Positions 9,306 through 18,129 of a DNA stretch of 64,000 nucleotides are shown here, piece after piece. The notes beneath the pieces were generated by a model. It had not been told where the DNA came from, ran no database searches, and worked only from the letters and a program-made list of their open reading frames with translations. The stretch comes from Rhizobium sullae (GTDB lineage: Bacteria > Pseudomonadota > Alphaproteobacteria > Rhizobiales > Rhizobiaceae): the NCBI RefSeq assembly GCF_025200715.1, contig NZ_CP104143.1:3234501-3298500 (forward strand), given 5' to 3'. The position numbers and the translations under genes are program-made. Every line of letters starts with the position of its first letter. The stretch's first letter is position 1.

Positions 9306-9587
9306 GTGACCCTTCTGACCCGCATCGAAGAAAAACTGACCGAAGCTTTTGCGCCTGAGCGCCTGAGCGTCATCAACGAAAGCCACCTGCATGCCGGCCA
9401 TCAACCAGGTTTCACTGGTACCGGTGAAACGCACATTCGCGTGCGCATCGTCTCGGCCAAGTTTGCAGGAATGACGAGGCTCGCCCGCCACCGCGCCGTC
9501 ACCGAACTGCTGAAGCCGGAACTCGATGCCGGGCTGCATGCGCTCGCGGTAGAGCTCGCCGCACCCGGCGAAGCAACTAGCTGGTAG
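9306..9587 (+). CDS. BolA family protein
   Basis: 93 residues with the BolA/YrbA fold signature: the N-terminal helix LTRIEEKLTEAFAPERLSVINESHLHAGH, the central strand ETHIRVRIVSAKFAGMTRLARHRAV, and ELLKPELDAGLHALAVEL. The HxxxH stretch and the conserved RLARHRAV turn are the region used with monothiol glutaredoxin to handle Fe-S clusters. It is likely a cytosolic regulator of iron-sulfur or envelope homeostasis. No Cys ligand is visible, as is usual for the BolA1 type. Confidence 0.92.
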   Translation: MTLLTRIEEKLTEAFAPERLSVINESHLHAGHQPGFTGTGETHIRVRIVSAKFAGMTRLARHRAVTELLKPELDAGLHALAVELAAPGEATSW

Positions 9588-9588
9588 C

Positions 9589-9613
9589 GGAACACGTCCG
9601 TCATATAGGCGTT
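9589..9613 (+). promoter_or_regulatory. EcfG/RpoE2-type general stress promoter
   Basis: GGAAC at 9589-9593 and CGTT at 9610-9613 are separated by exactly 16 bases, a perfect match to the promoter consensus of the alphaproteobacterial general stress sigma factor. It begins just after the bolA stop and lies 30 bases before the start at 9644, in the right orientation for that gene. Confidence 0.75.
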
Positions 9614-9643
9614 TGTCTTCCTTTCACCAAGGAGGAAGCAGGG

Positions 9644-9967
9644 ATGACGAAGCCGACGATCGCCCGCATCTGGCGCGGATGCACGCCAAGAGCCAAGGCT
9701 GATGAATACGAAGCCTATAACTACGAAACGGGCGTCAAGCCGCTGATTGAGAAAGCACTCGGCGTCCAGACATTTCGCGAAGACCGGGAAACGGAAAGCG
9801 AGTTTGTGACGATCTCCTATTGGGAGAATATCGAGGCGATGAGCACCTTTGCCGGCGCCGATCCCACGAAGATCCATCACCTTGAGCGCGACAGCGAATT
9901 TCTGATCGAGCTGCCGAAAGAAGTGCAAATCCTGCGCCTGCTTACCAGCCAGGGAGCGACCGGATAG
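9644..9967 (+). CDS. ABM-fold (antibiotic biosynthesis monooxygenase-like) protein, probable stress gene
   Basis: 107 residues resembling the dimeric alpha-beta barrel superfamily, with TIARIWRGCTPRAKADEYEAYNYETGVKPL at the start and FVTISYWENIEAMSTFAG in the middle, the usual 'quality of fit' strand-helix of ABM proteins. No cofactor-binding residue can be named, and monooxygenase activity is not implied. A strong ribosome site (AAGGAGG) lies about 9 bases before the ATG. The perfect EcfG promoter directly upstream places it in the general stress response by inference. Confidence 0.8.
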   Translation: MTKPTIARIWRGCTPRAKADEYEAYNYETGVKPLIEKALGVQTFREDRETESEFVTISYWENIEAMSTFAGADPTKIHHLERDSEFLIELPKEVQILRLLTSQGATG

Positions 9968-9970
9968 CAT

Positions 9971-11281
9971 TTAGAGCGACTTGATCTCGTTCTCCGCGGC
10001 GGGCCGGATGCGCAGTCTGGTGATGCGGTTCTTCTCGCGTTTCATGACGATGAAACGCTTGCCGTAAAAAGTGAAGGCCTGCCGCTCTTCCGGGATCGTC
10101 ATCGATTCATGGATGACGAGGCCGGCGATCGTCGTCGCCTCATCGTCGGGCAACTGCCAATCGAGCGCGCGGTTCAGGTCCCGGATCGGCACGCTCCCGT
10201 CGACAATGATCGAGCCGTCCGATTCCTGGCGAACGCCCTGCATGTCGATATCGTGCTCATCGGAAATATCGCCGACGATTTCCTCGAGGATGTCCTCGAG
10301 CGTCACGATGCCCTGCACTTCGCCGTACTCGTCGACAACCACGGCGAAATGCTGCTTGCGGCGCAGGAAGGCATTGAGCTGGTCTTCGAGATTGGTGCTG
10401 TCCGGCACGAACCATGGCTTCTGCGAGATCTTGACGATGTCGAGATTTTCCGCCTCCACATTCGGCTCGGCGAGGGCGCGCAGCAGGTCTTTTGCATGGA
10501 CAACGCCGATGATGTTGTCGATCGAACCGCGCCAGAGCGGCATGCGCGTATAAGGACTCTCTAGGATCGTGCGAACCACTGCTTCCGGCGCATCGTCGGC
10601 ATTGATCGCCCGCATCGCCGTACGGTGGACCATGATGTCGGAGAGTTCGAGCTGGCTGAGATCAAGTATCCCGCCAAAGCGGTCCCGGTCAGCCTTCACC
10701 ACTGCACCCTCGCGATGCAGGAAATCGACGGCGCCACGCAGTTCCTCATGGGCTGTTAGCATCGACGTTTCGCGTGAAAAGTTAATGCCGAAGAACGCCA
10801 GAATCCAGCGGACAAGCGCATTGACGAAAGACGAGACCGGGCCCACGACCGCAACGAAGAGCTTTACCGGCAGGGCGACGCCCAGCGAAAAACGGTCCGG
10901 CGACGAAATCGCCCAGCTCTTCGGCAGTACTTCCGCGAAGATGACGAGGATTACCGTCATCGCAAGGGTTGCGAGCCCTACACCCGGACGCCCAAAGAGA
11001 CCGAGGAATATGCTGGTCGCCAGAGACGAAGACAGAATGTTTGCGAGATTGTTGCCGATCAGCAGCGCGCCGATCAACCGGTCGCGTCGCTCGATCAGCT
11101 GGCGCACGAGGCCGGCCCGTTTGTCGCCATTGACCTCCAGCGTATGCATGCGGCTGCGCGAAGCCGCCGTCAGTGCCGTTTCCGAGCCGGAGAAGAAAGC
11201 GGACAGGAGCACGAGGGCCACGATGGAAACAATTTCCGGCCAGTAAACCGAAAGAAATGCCAGCGTGCCTTCAAGCGTCAT
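9971..11281 (-). CDS. CorC/HlyC family transporter-associated protein (DUF21-CBS-CorC_HlyC)
   Basis: 436 residues. The N-terminal 190 or so form a DUF21 (CNNM) membrane domain with several helices, beginning VYWPEIVSIVALVLLSAFFSGSETALTAASR. Two CBS motifs follow around 205-330 (TRMPLWRGSIDNIIGVVHAKDLL, FAVVVDEYGEVQGIVTLEDILEEIVGDI). A C-terminal CorC_HlyC domain contains RDLNRALDWQLPDDEATTIAGLV. The family is tied to Mg2+/Co2+ efflux or ion homeostasis; the hemolysin name is historical. Its start overlaps the aroB stop by four bases (ATGA), so it is the third gene of an aroK-aroB unit. Confidence 0.9.
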   Translation of the reverse strand: MTLEGTLAFLSVYWPEIVSIVALVLLSAFFSGSETALTAASRSRMHTLEVNGDKRAGLVRQLIERRDRLIGALLIGNNLANILSSSLATSIFLGLFGRPGVGLATLAMTVILVIFAEVLPKSWAISSPDRFSLGVALPVKLFVAVVGPVSSFVNALVRWILAFFGINFSRETSMLTAHEELRGAVDFLHREGAVVKADRDRFGGILDLSQLELSDIMVHRTAMRAINADDAPEAVVRTILESPYTRMPLWRGSIDNIIGVVHAKDLLRALAEPNVEAENLDIVKISQKPWFVPDSTNLEDQLNAFLRRKQHFAVVVDEYGEVQGIVTLEDILEEIVGDISDEHDIDMQGVRQESDGSIIVDGSVPIRDLNRALDWQLPDDEATTIAGLVIHESMTIPEERQAFTFYGKRFIVMKREKNRITRLRIRPAAENEIKSL

Positions 11282-12408
11282 TTCGGCTGCTTTTCCTTGA
11301 GAAAACTCAACACTTCTGAAGCCGGGACGTCATCGGCGATGAAGGACTGGCCAATGCCGTGCGTCAGGATGAAGGTGAACTTGCCGTTCTTCACCTTCTT
11401 GTCCTGCGCCATCGCGTCGAGCAGCTTTTCAGCCGGCGGAAGGGAGCCCGGAATATCGGACATGCGCGTTGGCAGGCCGACCTCTTTCAGATGCTTTTCG
11501 ACACGCCTCGCATCATCTGGGCTCGCAAGGTTCATGCGCGCCGAAAACTCATGCGCGAGAACCATGCCGATCGAAACGCCCTCGCCGTGCACCAGGCGGG
11601 TGCTGTCATAGGCCGTGGCCGCCTCCAGAGCGTGCCCAAAAGTATGGCCGAGATTGAGAAGCGCGCGCGGACCGTTCTCGCGCTCGTCGGCGACCACGAC
11701 ATCTGATTTCGCCTGACAGCTTGTGGCAATCGCGTCGATACGCGCAGAGCCGCCGGCAAAGACGGCGTTCCAGTTTGTTTCAAGCCAAGCGAAAAAATCC
11801 GGTTTGTCGATGAGACCGTATTTCGCGACTTCGGCGTAGCCGGCGCGGAATTCGCGCTCGCTGAGCGAGTTTAAGACATCCGTATCGGCAAGAACCAGAT
11901 CCGGCTGGTGGAAGACGCCGACAAGGTTCTTGCCGTGTCGGCTGTTGATGCCCGTCTTGCCGCCGACGGAGGAATCTACCTGCGAAAGCAAGGATGTCGG
12001 CACCTGCACGAAGCGCACACCGCGACGCACGATGCCAGCGGCAAAGCCAGCGAGATCGCCGATGACGCCGCCGCCAAGCGCAATCACAAAGTCGTTCCGC
12101 TCGACGCGCGCCTCCAGCACCTTATCGCAGACGGTCATCAGATGCTCGAAGCTTTTCGTCTTCTCGCCGGCGGGCAGCACAAGCTGCGCGGATACGATGC
12201 CCGAGCATTCGAGACTTCTAACCAGAGCTTCGAGATAGAGCGGCGCGACGTGCTCATCCGTGACGATCGCAGCTTTGCGGCCTTTCAGCCTCGATGCGAT
12301 TTCCGCTCCGGCGCGTTCTATCAGCCGCGGCCCGATCAGTATGTCGTAGGCACGCTCGCCGAGCGGTACATGAACCTTTCGTTCGGACGAAGAGGTGATC
12401 GCATTCAT
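11278..12408 (-). CDS. aroB: 3-dehydroquinate synthase
   Basis: 376 residues from ATG 12408. It converts DAHP to 3-dehydroquinate, the second step of the shikimate pathway, using NAD+ and a divalent metal. GGGVIGDLAGFAAG at 112-125 is the nucleotide-binding loop; PTSLLSQVDSSVGGKTGIN and the later EVAKYG and LNLGHTFGHALE segments supply the substrate and metal ligands. The start overlaps the aroK stop by four bases, so the two are translationally coupled. A longer reading from upstream would run into aroK and is not supported. Confidence 0.97.
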   Translation of the reverse strand: MNAITSSSERKVHVPLGERAYDILIGPRLIERAGAEIASRLKGRKAAIVTDEHVAPLYLEALVRSLECSGIVSAQLVLPAGEKTKSFEHLMTVCDKVLEARVERNDFVIALGGGVIGDLAGFAAGIVRRGVRFVQVPTSLLSQVDSSVGGKTGINSRHGKNLVGVFHQPDLVLADTDVLNSLSEREFRAGYAEVAKYGLIDKPDFFAWLETNWNAVFAGGSARIDAIATSCQAKSDVVVADERENGPRALLNLGHTFGHALEAATAYDSTRLVHGEGVSIGMVLAHEFSARMNLASPDDARRVEKHLKEVGLPTRMSDIPGSLPPAEKLLDAMAQDKKVKNGKFTFILTHGIGQSFIADDVPASEVLSFLKEKQPK

Positions 12409-12995
12409 GAAACGGCACTTTCGGTTTGGGCTTCGATCATGGCTTTCAGGACTTCGTCGGCCATGATTTCCTTGCGCACATCGCGCGACAGCACGGTGAT
12501 GTCGGCTTCGGCATAAATCGGGTACCGCGCGTTCATCAGGTTTTTGAGCGTTTGCTTCGGATTTTCGGTCTTCAGGAGGGGGCGCGTATCGCGCTTGTTG
12601 ACCCGCTCCCACAGCACATCGAGATCGGCCTTCAGCCATACGGAGAGGCCGCTCTTCTTGATGTGCTTGCGCGTCTGCTCATTGACAAAAGCGCCGCCGC
12701 CGGTGGAAATCACGCGCGGACCACTCTTCAGCAGCCGCTTCATCACGCGCGTTTCCAGCGCGCGGAACTCCTCTTCGCCGTAAGCTGCGAAAAGCTCCGA
12801 GATCGTCATCCGCGAGACGCGCTCGATCTCCACGTCGCTGTCGATGAAGGGAACGCCTAGCTGATGGGCGACGATACGGCCGACGGAGGATTTGCCAGCC
12901 CCCATGAGGCCAACCAGGATCAGATTGCGGGACCCGAGCGCGGCACGAGCTCTGTCTTTCAGGCTGTCTCCCACTTTCAGAACTGGGTCACTCAT
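12405..12995 (-). CDS. aroK: Shikimate kinase
   Basis: 196 residues from ATG 12995. It phosphorylates shikimate with ATP in aromatic amino acid synthesis. It shows Walker A GLMGAGKSS at 29-37, the shikimate-binding DSDVEIE with the following EEEFRALE, and GGGAF near 110. An N-terminal extension of about 20 residues before the core is usual in rhizobia. It is the first gene of aroK-aroB-corC-like, each junction overlapping by four bases. Confidence 0.96.
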   Translation of the reverse strand: MSDPVLKVGDSLKDRARAALGSRNLILVGLMGAGKSSVGRIVAHQLGVPFIDSDVEIERVSRMTISELFAAYGEEEFRALETRVMKRLLKSGPRVISTGGGAFVNEQTRKHIKKSGLSVWLKADLDVLWERVNKRDTRPLLKTENPKQTLKNLMNARYPIYAEADITVLSRDVRKEIMADEVLKAMIEAQTESAVS

Positions 12996-13141
12996 CGGTC
13001 CATTCACACTTTGTTTGCAAACGGTATCGACAAATGCGGGTGTAGCGTCAAGTCGCGGACCAGGGAAACATCGTCCAAAAGCCGCTTCTTGCACGCAAAC
13101 CCGCTTCTTCATAAAAGAGGCAGAGCTCATGGAGTTAAGAA

Positions 13142-13318
13142 ATGCCAACCCTCTTCCGTCTACTGGCTGTCCTGGCGATCATCGCCGGGGCGATCTATGG
13201 CGGCATGGTGGCGCTTGTGACATTCGTGGAGCCGCAGCCTCGCGACGTGACGATCCGAGTCCCGTCGGAACGGATCAACCCGCCGGCAACCGGCACGATC
13301 AAACCGGCGAAGAAATGA
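13142..13318 (+). CDS. Small single-pass membrane protein upstream of xerD
   Basis: 58 residues, starting [29 protein letters not shown]: a membrane helix at about 4-28, followed by a polar Pro- and Arg-rich tail ending in KPAKK. GGAG lies eight bases before the ATG. The stop is four bases from the xerD start, so it is probably co-transcribed with xerD. The regular codon use and tight packing suggest a real gene. I do not recognise the family and assign no function; a role as a membrane-anchored partner is only a guess. Confidence 0.7.
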   Translation: MPTLFRLLAVLAIIAGAIYGGMVALVTFVEPQPRDVTIRVPSERINPPATGTIKPAKK

Positions 13319-13322
13319 TCCG

Positions 13323-14276
13323 ATGAGAGATTTGAGCCGCGCCCACGTGGAAGCCTTTCTCGAGATGATGAGTGCGGAGCGAGGTGCAGCCGTAAACACG
13401 CTGCAATCCTATGAACGGGATCTCGATGATCTCCATGCATTCCTGAACGGCAAAAGCGTGCGGCTGACCGAAGCAGCCTCCGGCGATCTCGCTGCCTACC
13501 TCTCCTCGCTCTCGAAACGCGGCTTCAAGTCTTCGTCCCAAGCCCGCCGGCTGGCAGCCATGCGGCAATTCTACAAGTTCCTGTATGCCGAGGGCCTGCG
13601 GGTCGACGACCCGACAGGTGTTCTCGATGCTCCCAAGAAGGGGCGAGCTCTGCCAAAAACAATGGGTGTCGACGAGGTGACGCAGCTGTTGACCCGTGCA
13701 GAAACCGAGGCCGACGACCCCGCGGATGGCCAATTACAGCGCCGGCGGATGCTGGCGCTGCTGGAACTGCTTTATGCGACAGGAATGCGCGTCAGCGAAC
13801 TCGTTTCGCTGCCGGCACGCGTCCTCGATCAGGAGGGCCGTTTTCTGATCATTCGCGGCAAGGGCAACAAGGAGCGGCTCGTACCGCTGTCTCAATCGGC
13901 CATCGCGGCACTCAAGGCCTATGGCCGGTTGCTTGCGGAAGTGACCGCAAAGGCGAAGGATCCGGTTGATAGTCCATGGCTTTTTCCGGCAGCCTCCAAG
14001 GAAGGTTATCTGCCCCGTCAGGTCTTCGCGCGTGACTTGAAAAACCTTGCAATCCGTGCCGGATTGACGCCGTCTCTGATCTCGCCGCACGTCATGCGCC
14101 ACGCCTTTGCCAGCCATCTGCTTGCCAACGGCGCCGACCTTCGTGTGGTTCAGGAACTCCTCGGACATTCCGACATTTCCACGACACAGATCTACACGCA
14201 TGTCCTTGAAGAAAGGCTGCAGCAACTGGTTCAGACGCATCACCCCCTTGCCAAACAGGCGAAAAAGCACGAATAG
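13323..14276 (+). CDS. xerD: Site-specific tyrosine recombinase XerD
   Basis: 317 residues with an N-terminal SAM-like core-binding domain (1-100) and a C-terminal catalytic domain. All catalytic residues are present: R156, K180, H256, R259, H282 and nucleophile Y291, in [38 protein letters not shown] and [15 protein letters not shown]. It resolves chromosome dimers at dif with XerC under FtsK control. The context is housekeeping genes with no attachment site or phage genes, so this is the chromosomal XerD, not an integrase of a mobile element. Confidence 0.95.
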   Translation: MRDLSRAHVEAFLEMMSAERGAAVNTLQSYERDLDDLHAFLNGKSVRLTEAASGDLAAYLSSLSKRGFKSSSQARRLAAMRQFYKFLYAEGLRVDDPTGVLDAPKKGRALPKTMGVDEVTQLLTRAETEADDPADGQLQRRRMLALLELLYATGMRVSELVSLPARVLDQEGRFLIIRGKGNKERLVPLSQSAIAALKAYGRLLAEVTAKAKDPVDSPWLFPAASKEGYLPRQVFARDLKNLAIRAGLTPSLISPHVMRHAFASHLLANGADLRVVQELLGHSDISTTQIYTHVLEERLQQLVQTHHPLAKQAKKHE

Positions 14277-14339
14277 GACCGGCGACATGGGGCAAGGCCA
14301 GCAAGAATGCCCCGGGCACAAGGAACGGAAACGCACCTC

Positions 14340-15296
14340 ATGCACAACTATCTCGACTTCGAAAAGCCGATCTCCGACCTCGAAGGCAAGATCATCGAAC
14401 TGAAGAAGCTCGCTTCCGAAGACGAGAGCATCGATACGTCCGATGAGGTCGGCAGGCTGGAAATTCGCGTGCGCGAAGCGATGGTCGATATCTATTCCAA
14501 GCTCAATGCCTGGCAGAAAACGCAGGTTGCGCGCCATCCGCAGCGCCCGCACTTCGTCGATTATGCAAAGACGCTCTTCCAGGAATTCACGCCGCTCGCC
14601 GGCGACCGCAAGTTCTCCGAGGACGCAGCGATCCAGGCAGGCCTTGCACGCTTTCGCGGCCAGCCGATTGCCGTCATCGGCCAGGAGAAAGGCAGCGACA
14701 CCAAGAGCCGCCTGAAGCACAATTTCGGCAGTGCCCGCCCGGAAGGTTACCGCAAGGCGATCCGCATTCTCGAAATGGCAGATCGTTTCAGCCTTCCCGT
14801 GATCACGCTTGTCGATACCGCAGGCGCCTATCCGGGCGTGGGCGCCGAAGAGCGCGGCCAGGCGGAAGCAATCGCCCGCTCAACTGAAATGTGCCTTGGC
14901 GTGAAAGTGCCGATTATCTCCGTCATCATTGGCGAAGGCGGCTCCGGCGGAGCAATCGCGATCGCCACCGGCAACAAGGTCTATATGCTCGAGCATTCGA
15001 TCTACAGCGTGATTTCGCCGGAAGGTGCAGCGTCTATTCTCTGGCGCGATTCCACCCGCGCCAGGGAAGCAGCAACCAACATGAAGATCACGGCTGAAGA
15101 CCTGAAGTCGCTTGGCATCATCGACGGCATCATTCCCGAACCGCTTGGTGGCGCTCATCGCGATCCGGATAGCGTCATCGCCGCCACCGGCGATGTCATC
15201 GCCAGCGCCCTTGCCGAACTTTCGCCGCGTTCCGGCGAGCAATTGCGCAGGGATCGCAGGCAGAAATTCCTCGCCATGGGCCGGAACCTCGCATAA
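14340..15296 (+). CDS. accA: Acetyl-CoA carboxylase carboxyltransferase subunit alpha
   Basis: 318 residues from ATG 14340, giving the usual [18 protein letters not shown] start. With AccD it transfers the carboxyl group from biotin to acetyl-CoA, producing malonyl-CoA for fatty acid synthesis. The crotonase-fold motifs [19 protein letters not shown] and [22 protein letters not shown] are intact, as is [12 protein letters not shown]. It follows xerD by 63 bases, an arrangement common in rhizobia. Confidence 0.97.
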   Translation: MHNYLDFEKPISDLEGKIIELKKLASEDESIDTSDEVGRLEIRVREAMVDIYSKLNAWQKTQVARHPQRPHFVDYAKTLFQEFTPLAGDRKFSEDAAIQAGLARFRGQPIAVIGQEKGSDTKSRLKHNFGSARPEGYRKAIRILEMADRFSLPVITLVDTAGAYPGVGAEERGQAEAIARSTEMCLGVKVPIISVIIGEGGSGGAIAIATGNKVYMLEHSIYSVISPEGAASILWRDSTRAREAATNMKITAEDLKSLGIIDGIIPEPLGGAHRDPDSVIAATGDVIASALAELSPRSGEQLRRDRRQKFLAMGRNLA

Positions 15297-15480
15297 CTCC
15301 CACAACATACGTGACCGGATTGCGGCCAAACCTTGGCCACAATAATGTTATCTGTAACAGTCGCGCTTGCGGGATATCCTTGGGCAAGTCATAGGCTGGT
15401 AAGGAATTGTGAAGTATAAGCCGCCTATGATTCTGGGAACACCCGAACTCCATGGACGCGGATCGGGTCATATCGATTTA

Positions 15481-16734
15481 ATGGGCTTGTTGGGAATGCG
15501 CATTCGTCATTTTGCCTATGTTTCGCTGATGGCGCTGGCTCTTGCCGGCTGCAACGACGCTTTGGACGTCACCCATACTGATCTGTCGAGGGTCAAGAAC
15601 AAGGTCGAGCAGCCTTTGCCGGCGCGCATCCTCGCGGATATGAGGGCGAAAGGCATGGACCGCAATTCCCCGATCATGATCCGTATCTTCAAGGAAGAGG
15701 GTGCTCTCGAAGTTTGGAAGGCAAAGACGGACAACCGCTTCGACAAGATCGCGGATTACAAGATCTGCGCGTGGTCCGGCCGGCTCGGCCCGAAGGTCAA
15801 GACTGGCGACCGGCAGGCGCCTGAAGGTTTCTACAACCTGACACGGGCCAACCTGAACCCGAACTCCAAATATTATCTGGCGATCAACACCGGCTTTCCG
15901 AACCGCTACGACGCCGTCAACGGCCGAACAGGCTCCGACCTGATGATCCACGGCGCATGCTCGTCTTCCGGCTGCTATTCGATGACCGACGAGCAGGTTC
16001 TGGAGATCTATGCTTTCGCGCGCGATGCCTTCAAGGGCGGCCAGACAACGGTTCAGTTGCAGGCTTTTCCCTTCCGCATGACGGCAGAAAATATGTTCAA
16101 GCATCGCCTGAACCAGAACTATGACTTCTGGAAGATGCTGAAGGTCGGCTACGACAATTTCGAGATCACCAAGCGTCCGCCGGACGTGAATGTCTGCGAG
16201 AAGAAATATGTCTTCAACCAGCAGCTAGCTGACGGCAGCGGCGCTTTCAATCCGGCGGGCCAGTGCCCCGCGATGTCCACGCCTCCGGCACTGGCGTCGG
16301 CCCTTGCCTCCTATAACAAGATATACGCGGGCGACTTCGCCAGGGCTGAAAAGAAGTTCGAGGGTATGGCTTGGTACGACCCGACCGAAGCCGAGCGGAA
16401 GGCCGTCGTCGCCAAGCAGCGCAAGGGCCGCGAACTCGCTTATGCCCCGACCGGCACCTCGCTGGAAGCGGGACGCATGGTCAAGGTGGCCGAACTCGAA
16501 GAAATGATGTCGAAGCCGGCTGCGCCCGTGGCAAATGCCACGGCTACCGCCTCCGCAACGCCGGCACCGACAGCTGCACCCGCTGAGAACAACGCGACGG
16601 CAGTTGCAGCGGCCGTGCCCGCCAATGTTCCCGTTCCCACGCAGAATCCTCTGGCCTTCGCACCGGAACCTCCTCCGCAGGAAACGGCCGAAGCCGCCAA
16701 GAAGCCGTTCTGGAAATTCTGGGCCAGGAACTGA
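15481..16734 (+). CDS. L,D-transpeptidase (YkuD) family lipoprotein
   Basis: About 417 residues; ATG 15481 is used, but ATG 15496 and a GTG at 15409 (AAGGA three bases upstream) are also possible. The N-terminus is a lipoprotein signal with lipobox LAGC (Cys 24), so the protein should be anchored in an envelope membrane. The YkuD catalytic motif is present as IHGACSSSGCYSM (H157, nucleophile C165), pointing to 3-3 crosslinking of peptidoglycan or attachment of proteins to it. The C-terminal third is Ala/Pro/Thr-rich and low in complexity, ending in KKPFWKFWARN. Confidence 0.85.
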   Translation: MGLLGMRIRHFAYVSLMALALAGCNDALDVTHTDLSRVKNKVEQPLPARILADMRAKGMDRNSPIMIRIFKEEGALEVWKAKTDNRFDKIADYKICAWSGRLGPKVKTGDRQAPEGFYNLTRANLNPNSKYYLAINTGFPNRYDAVNGRTGSDLMIHGACSSSGCYSMTDEQVLEIYAFARDAFKGGQTTVQLQAFPFRMTAENMFKHRLNQNYDFWKMLKVGYDNFEITKRPPDVNVCEKKYVFNQQLADGSGAFNPAGQCPAMSTPPALASALASYNKIYAGDFARAEKKFEGMAWYDPTEAERKAVVAKQRKGRELAYAPTGTSLEAGRMVKVAELEEMMSKPAAPVANATATASATPAPTAAPAENNATAVAAAVPANVPVPTQNPLAFAPEPPPQETAEAAKKPFWKFWARN

Positions 16735-16739
16735 GCGGC

Positions 16740-16964
16740 TTGGACGCCGTTTCCTATGACCTGCGCGGCCTGAAATGCCCCCTGCCCGTGCTGAAAACCC
16801 GCCGTAAGCTTTCCTCCATGGCAAGCGGCGCGCTGATCCGTGTCGAAACGACCGACCCGTTGGCGGGAATCGACATTCCCCATTTCTGTAAGGAAGAAGG
16901 CCACGAACTGCTGGAAACGGTGAAGACCGAAACCGGCCACCGTTTCCTGATCCGCAAGGGATAA
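16740..16964 (+). CDS. TusA/SirA-family sulfurtransferase-like protein
   Basis: 74 residues with the signature LRGLKCPLPVLKTRRKL (active Cys 13 in a CPxP motif), followed by the beta-alpha fold of the TusA family ending FLIRKG. Members shuttle persulfide sulfur for thiouridine or molybdenum-cofactor pathways; the precise role here is unknown. The start is a TTG at 16740, since no ATG or GTG is available before the conserved region; AGGAA lies upstream. It begins six bases after the YkuD stop and converges with the CobW gene. Confidence 0.87.
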   Translation: MDAVSYDLRGLKCPLPVLKTRRKLSSMASGALIRVETTDPLAGIDIPHFCKEEGHELLETVKTETGHRFLIRKG

Positions 16965-16966
16965 TC

Positions 16967-18118
16967 TCAAATCTTCATGCCGGGAATGGCGAGCGGATTA
17001 TCGTTGAGTGCTGTGCGATCCGGGGTGTCGATGCGCGGTTTTCCGAGGAAAGCATCGAAGAGAGTCTTCACGAAATCCTCCGGCAGATCCTTGGTAATCA
17101 GCACCATGCGTGTGCGCCGGTCGGCCGGATCCGGCCAGGCCGGAAGACGCATCGGCGGGTGAAAGATATTCTGCACGCCATGCAGGACCAAGGGTCTCTC
17201 CGGCCGGTCTGAGACCGCAATGATCGCCTTCATGCGCAACAGCTTTTCGCCATGCGCGGAGCGCAACAGGTCGATGAACATTTCCAGCGCCATCGGCTCG
17301 ATCGGTTTGTCTTCGACGATCGAGAACGATTGGATCGAGGTGTCGTGACGGTTCACATCATGCGGATCCTGGTGGTCATGATCATGGTGGTCATGATCAT
17401 GGTGGGCGTGTTGGTGGTGGTCATGATGGTGAGGCGCGTCATGCTCATCCTCATCGCGAAGCCATCGGCTGACATCGGCAATCTTCGCCGCCGGATCGTA
17501 CAGGCCGTTTACGAGAATCTCCACGCTGCCGGCTTGCGCGCTATCTGCATCCAAGAGCGCCGCCCGTGGATTAAGCTGGCGCAGCCGCGTTTTCAGCGCG
17601 GACAACAGCTCAGCGATCGCCATCGACCTTTTCGATACGATCAAACGATCAGCGACTGCGGCTTGCTTGCGTGCCTCCTCGTGATTGTCGAGCGTCTGCA
17701 GCCCATTGACCGCATCGATGACTGTCACGACACCGTCGAGTTCGAAATTGGTGGCGATGACCGGGTTGCCCATGATCGCCTGCATCACCGGCGCCGGATC
17801 AGCGAGGCCGGTAGTTTCGATCACGACACGCTTCACGGGCTTGACCCGGCCAGTCTGCACCGCATCCATTAGATTTGCCAGCGTATCGACGAGTTCACCG
17901 CGCACCGTGCAGCAAAGGCAGCCGTCCGAAAGCTCGATGATCGCATCGCCCGAGCTTTCGACGAGCAGATGGTCGATGCCGACATCGCCGAATTCGTTGA
18001 TGATCACGGCGGCATCCTTCATCGCCGGATCCTTCAGGACCCGGTTCAAGAGGGTCGACTTACCGGCGCCAAGAAAGCCGGTCAGGATAGTGACCGGGAT
18101 TTTGTCATGAATCCTCAT
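16967..18118 (-). CDS. CobW-family (COG0523) GTPase/metallochaperone, unusual G4 motif
   Basis: 383 residues. Walker A GFLGAGKST is at 14-22, the family's CxCC metal motif (CLCC) at 67-70, and a CobW C-terminal domain with HGVQNIFHPP. A run of His and Asp residues at about 226-258 suggests storage or sensing of Zn, Co or Ni. Where the guanine-specificity motif NKxD/TKxD is expected, the protein reads SKRS (162-165), lacking the Asp; the codons are unambiguous. Either specificity is relaxed or this copy is specialised. The metal is unknown; no vitamin B12 gene is adjacent. Confidence 0.88.
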   Translation of the reverse strand: MRIHDKIPVTILTGFLGAGKSTLLNRVLKDPAMKDAAVIINEFGDVGIDHLLVESSGDAIIELSDGCLCCTVRGELVDTLANLMDAVQTGRVKPVKRVVIETTGLADPAPVMQAIMGNPVIATNFELDGVVTVIDAVNGLQTLDNHEEARKQAAVADRLIVSKRSMAIAELLSALKTRLRQLNPRAALLDADSAQAGSVEILVNGLYDPAAKIADVSRWLRDEDEHDAPHHHDHHQHAHHDHDHHDHDHQDPHDVNRHDTSIQSFSIVEDKPIEPMALEMFIDLLRSAHGEKLLRMKAIIAVSDRPERPLVLHGVQNIFHPPMRLPAWPDPADRRTRMVLITKDLPEDFVKTLFDAFLGKPRIDTPDRTALNDNPLAIPGMKI

Positions 18119-18129
18119 CTGGCTTTACC

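Noticed and set aside
13323..14276. XerD-like gene as phage or island integrase
   Set aside because: Context is accA and aroK with no phage or island genes; sequence and length match the chromosomal XerD.
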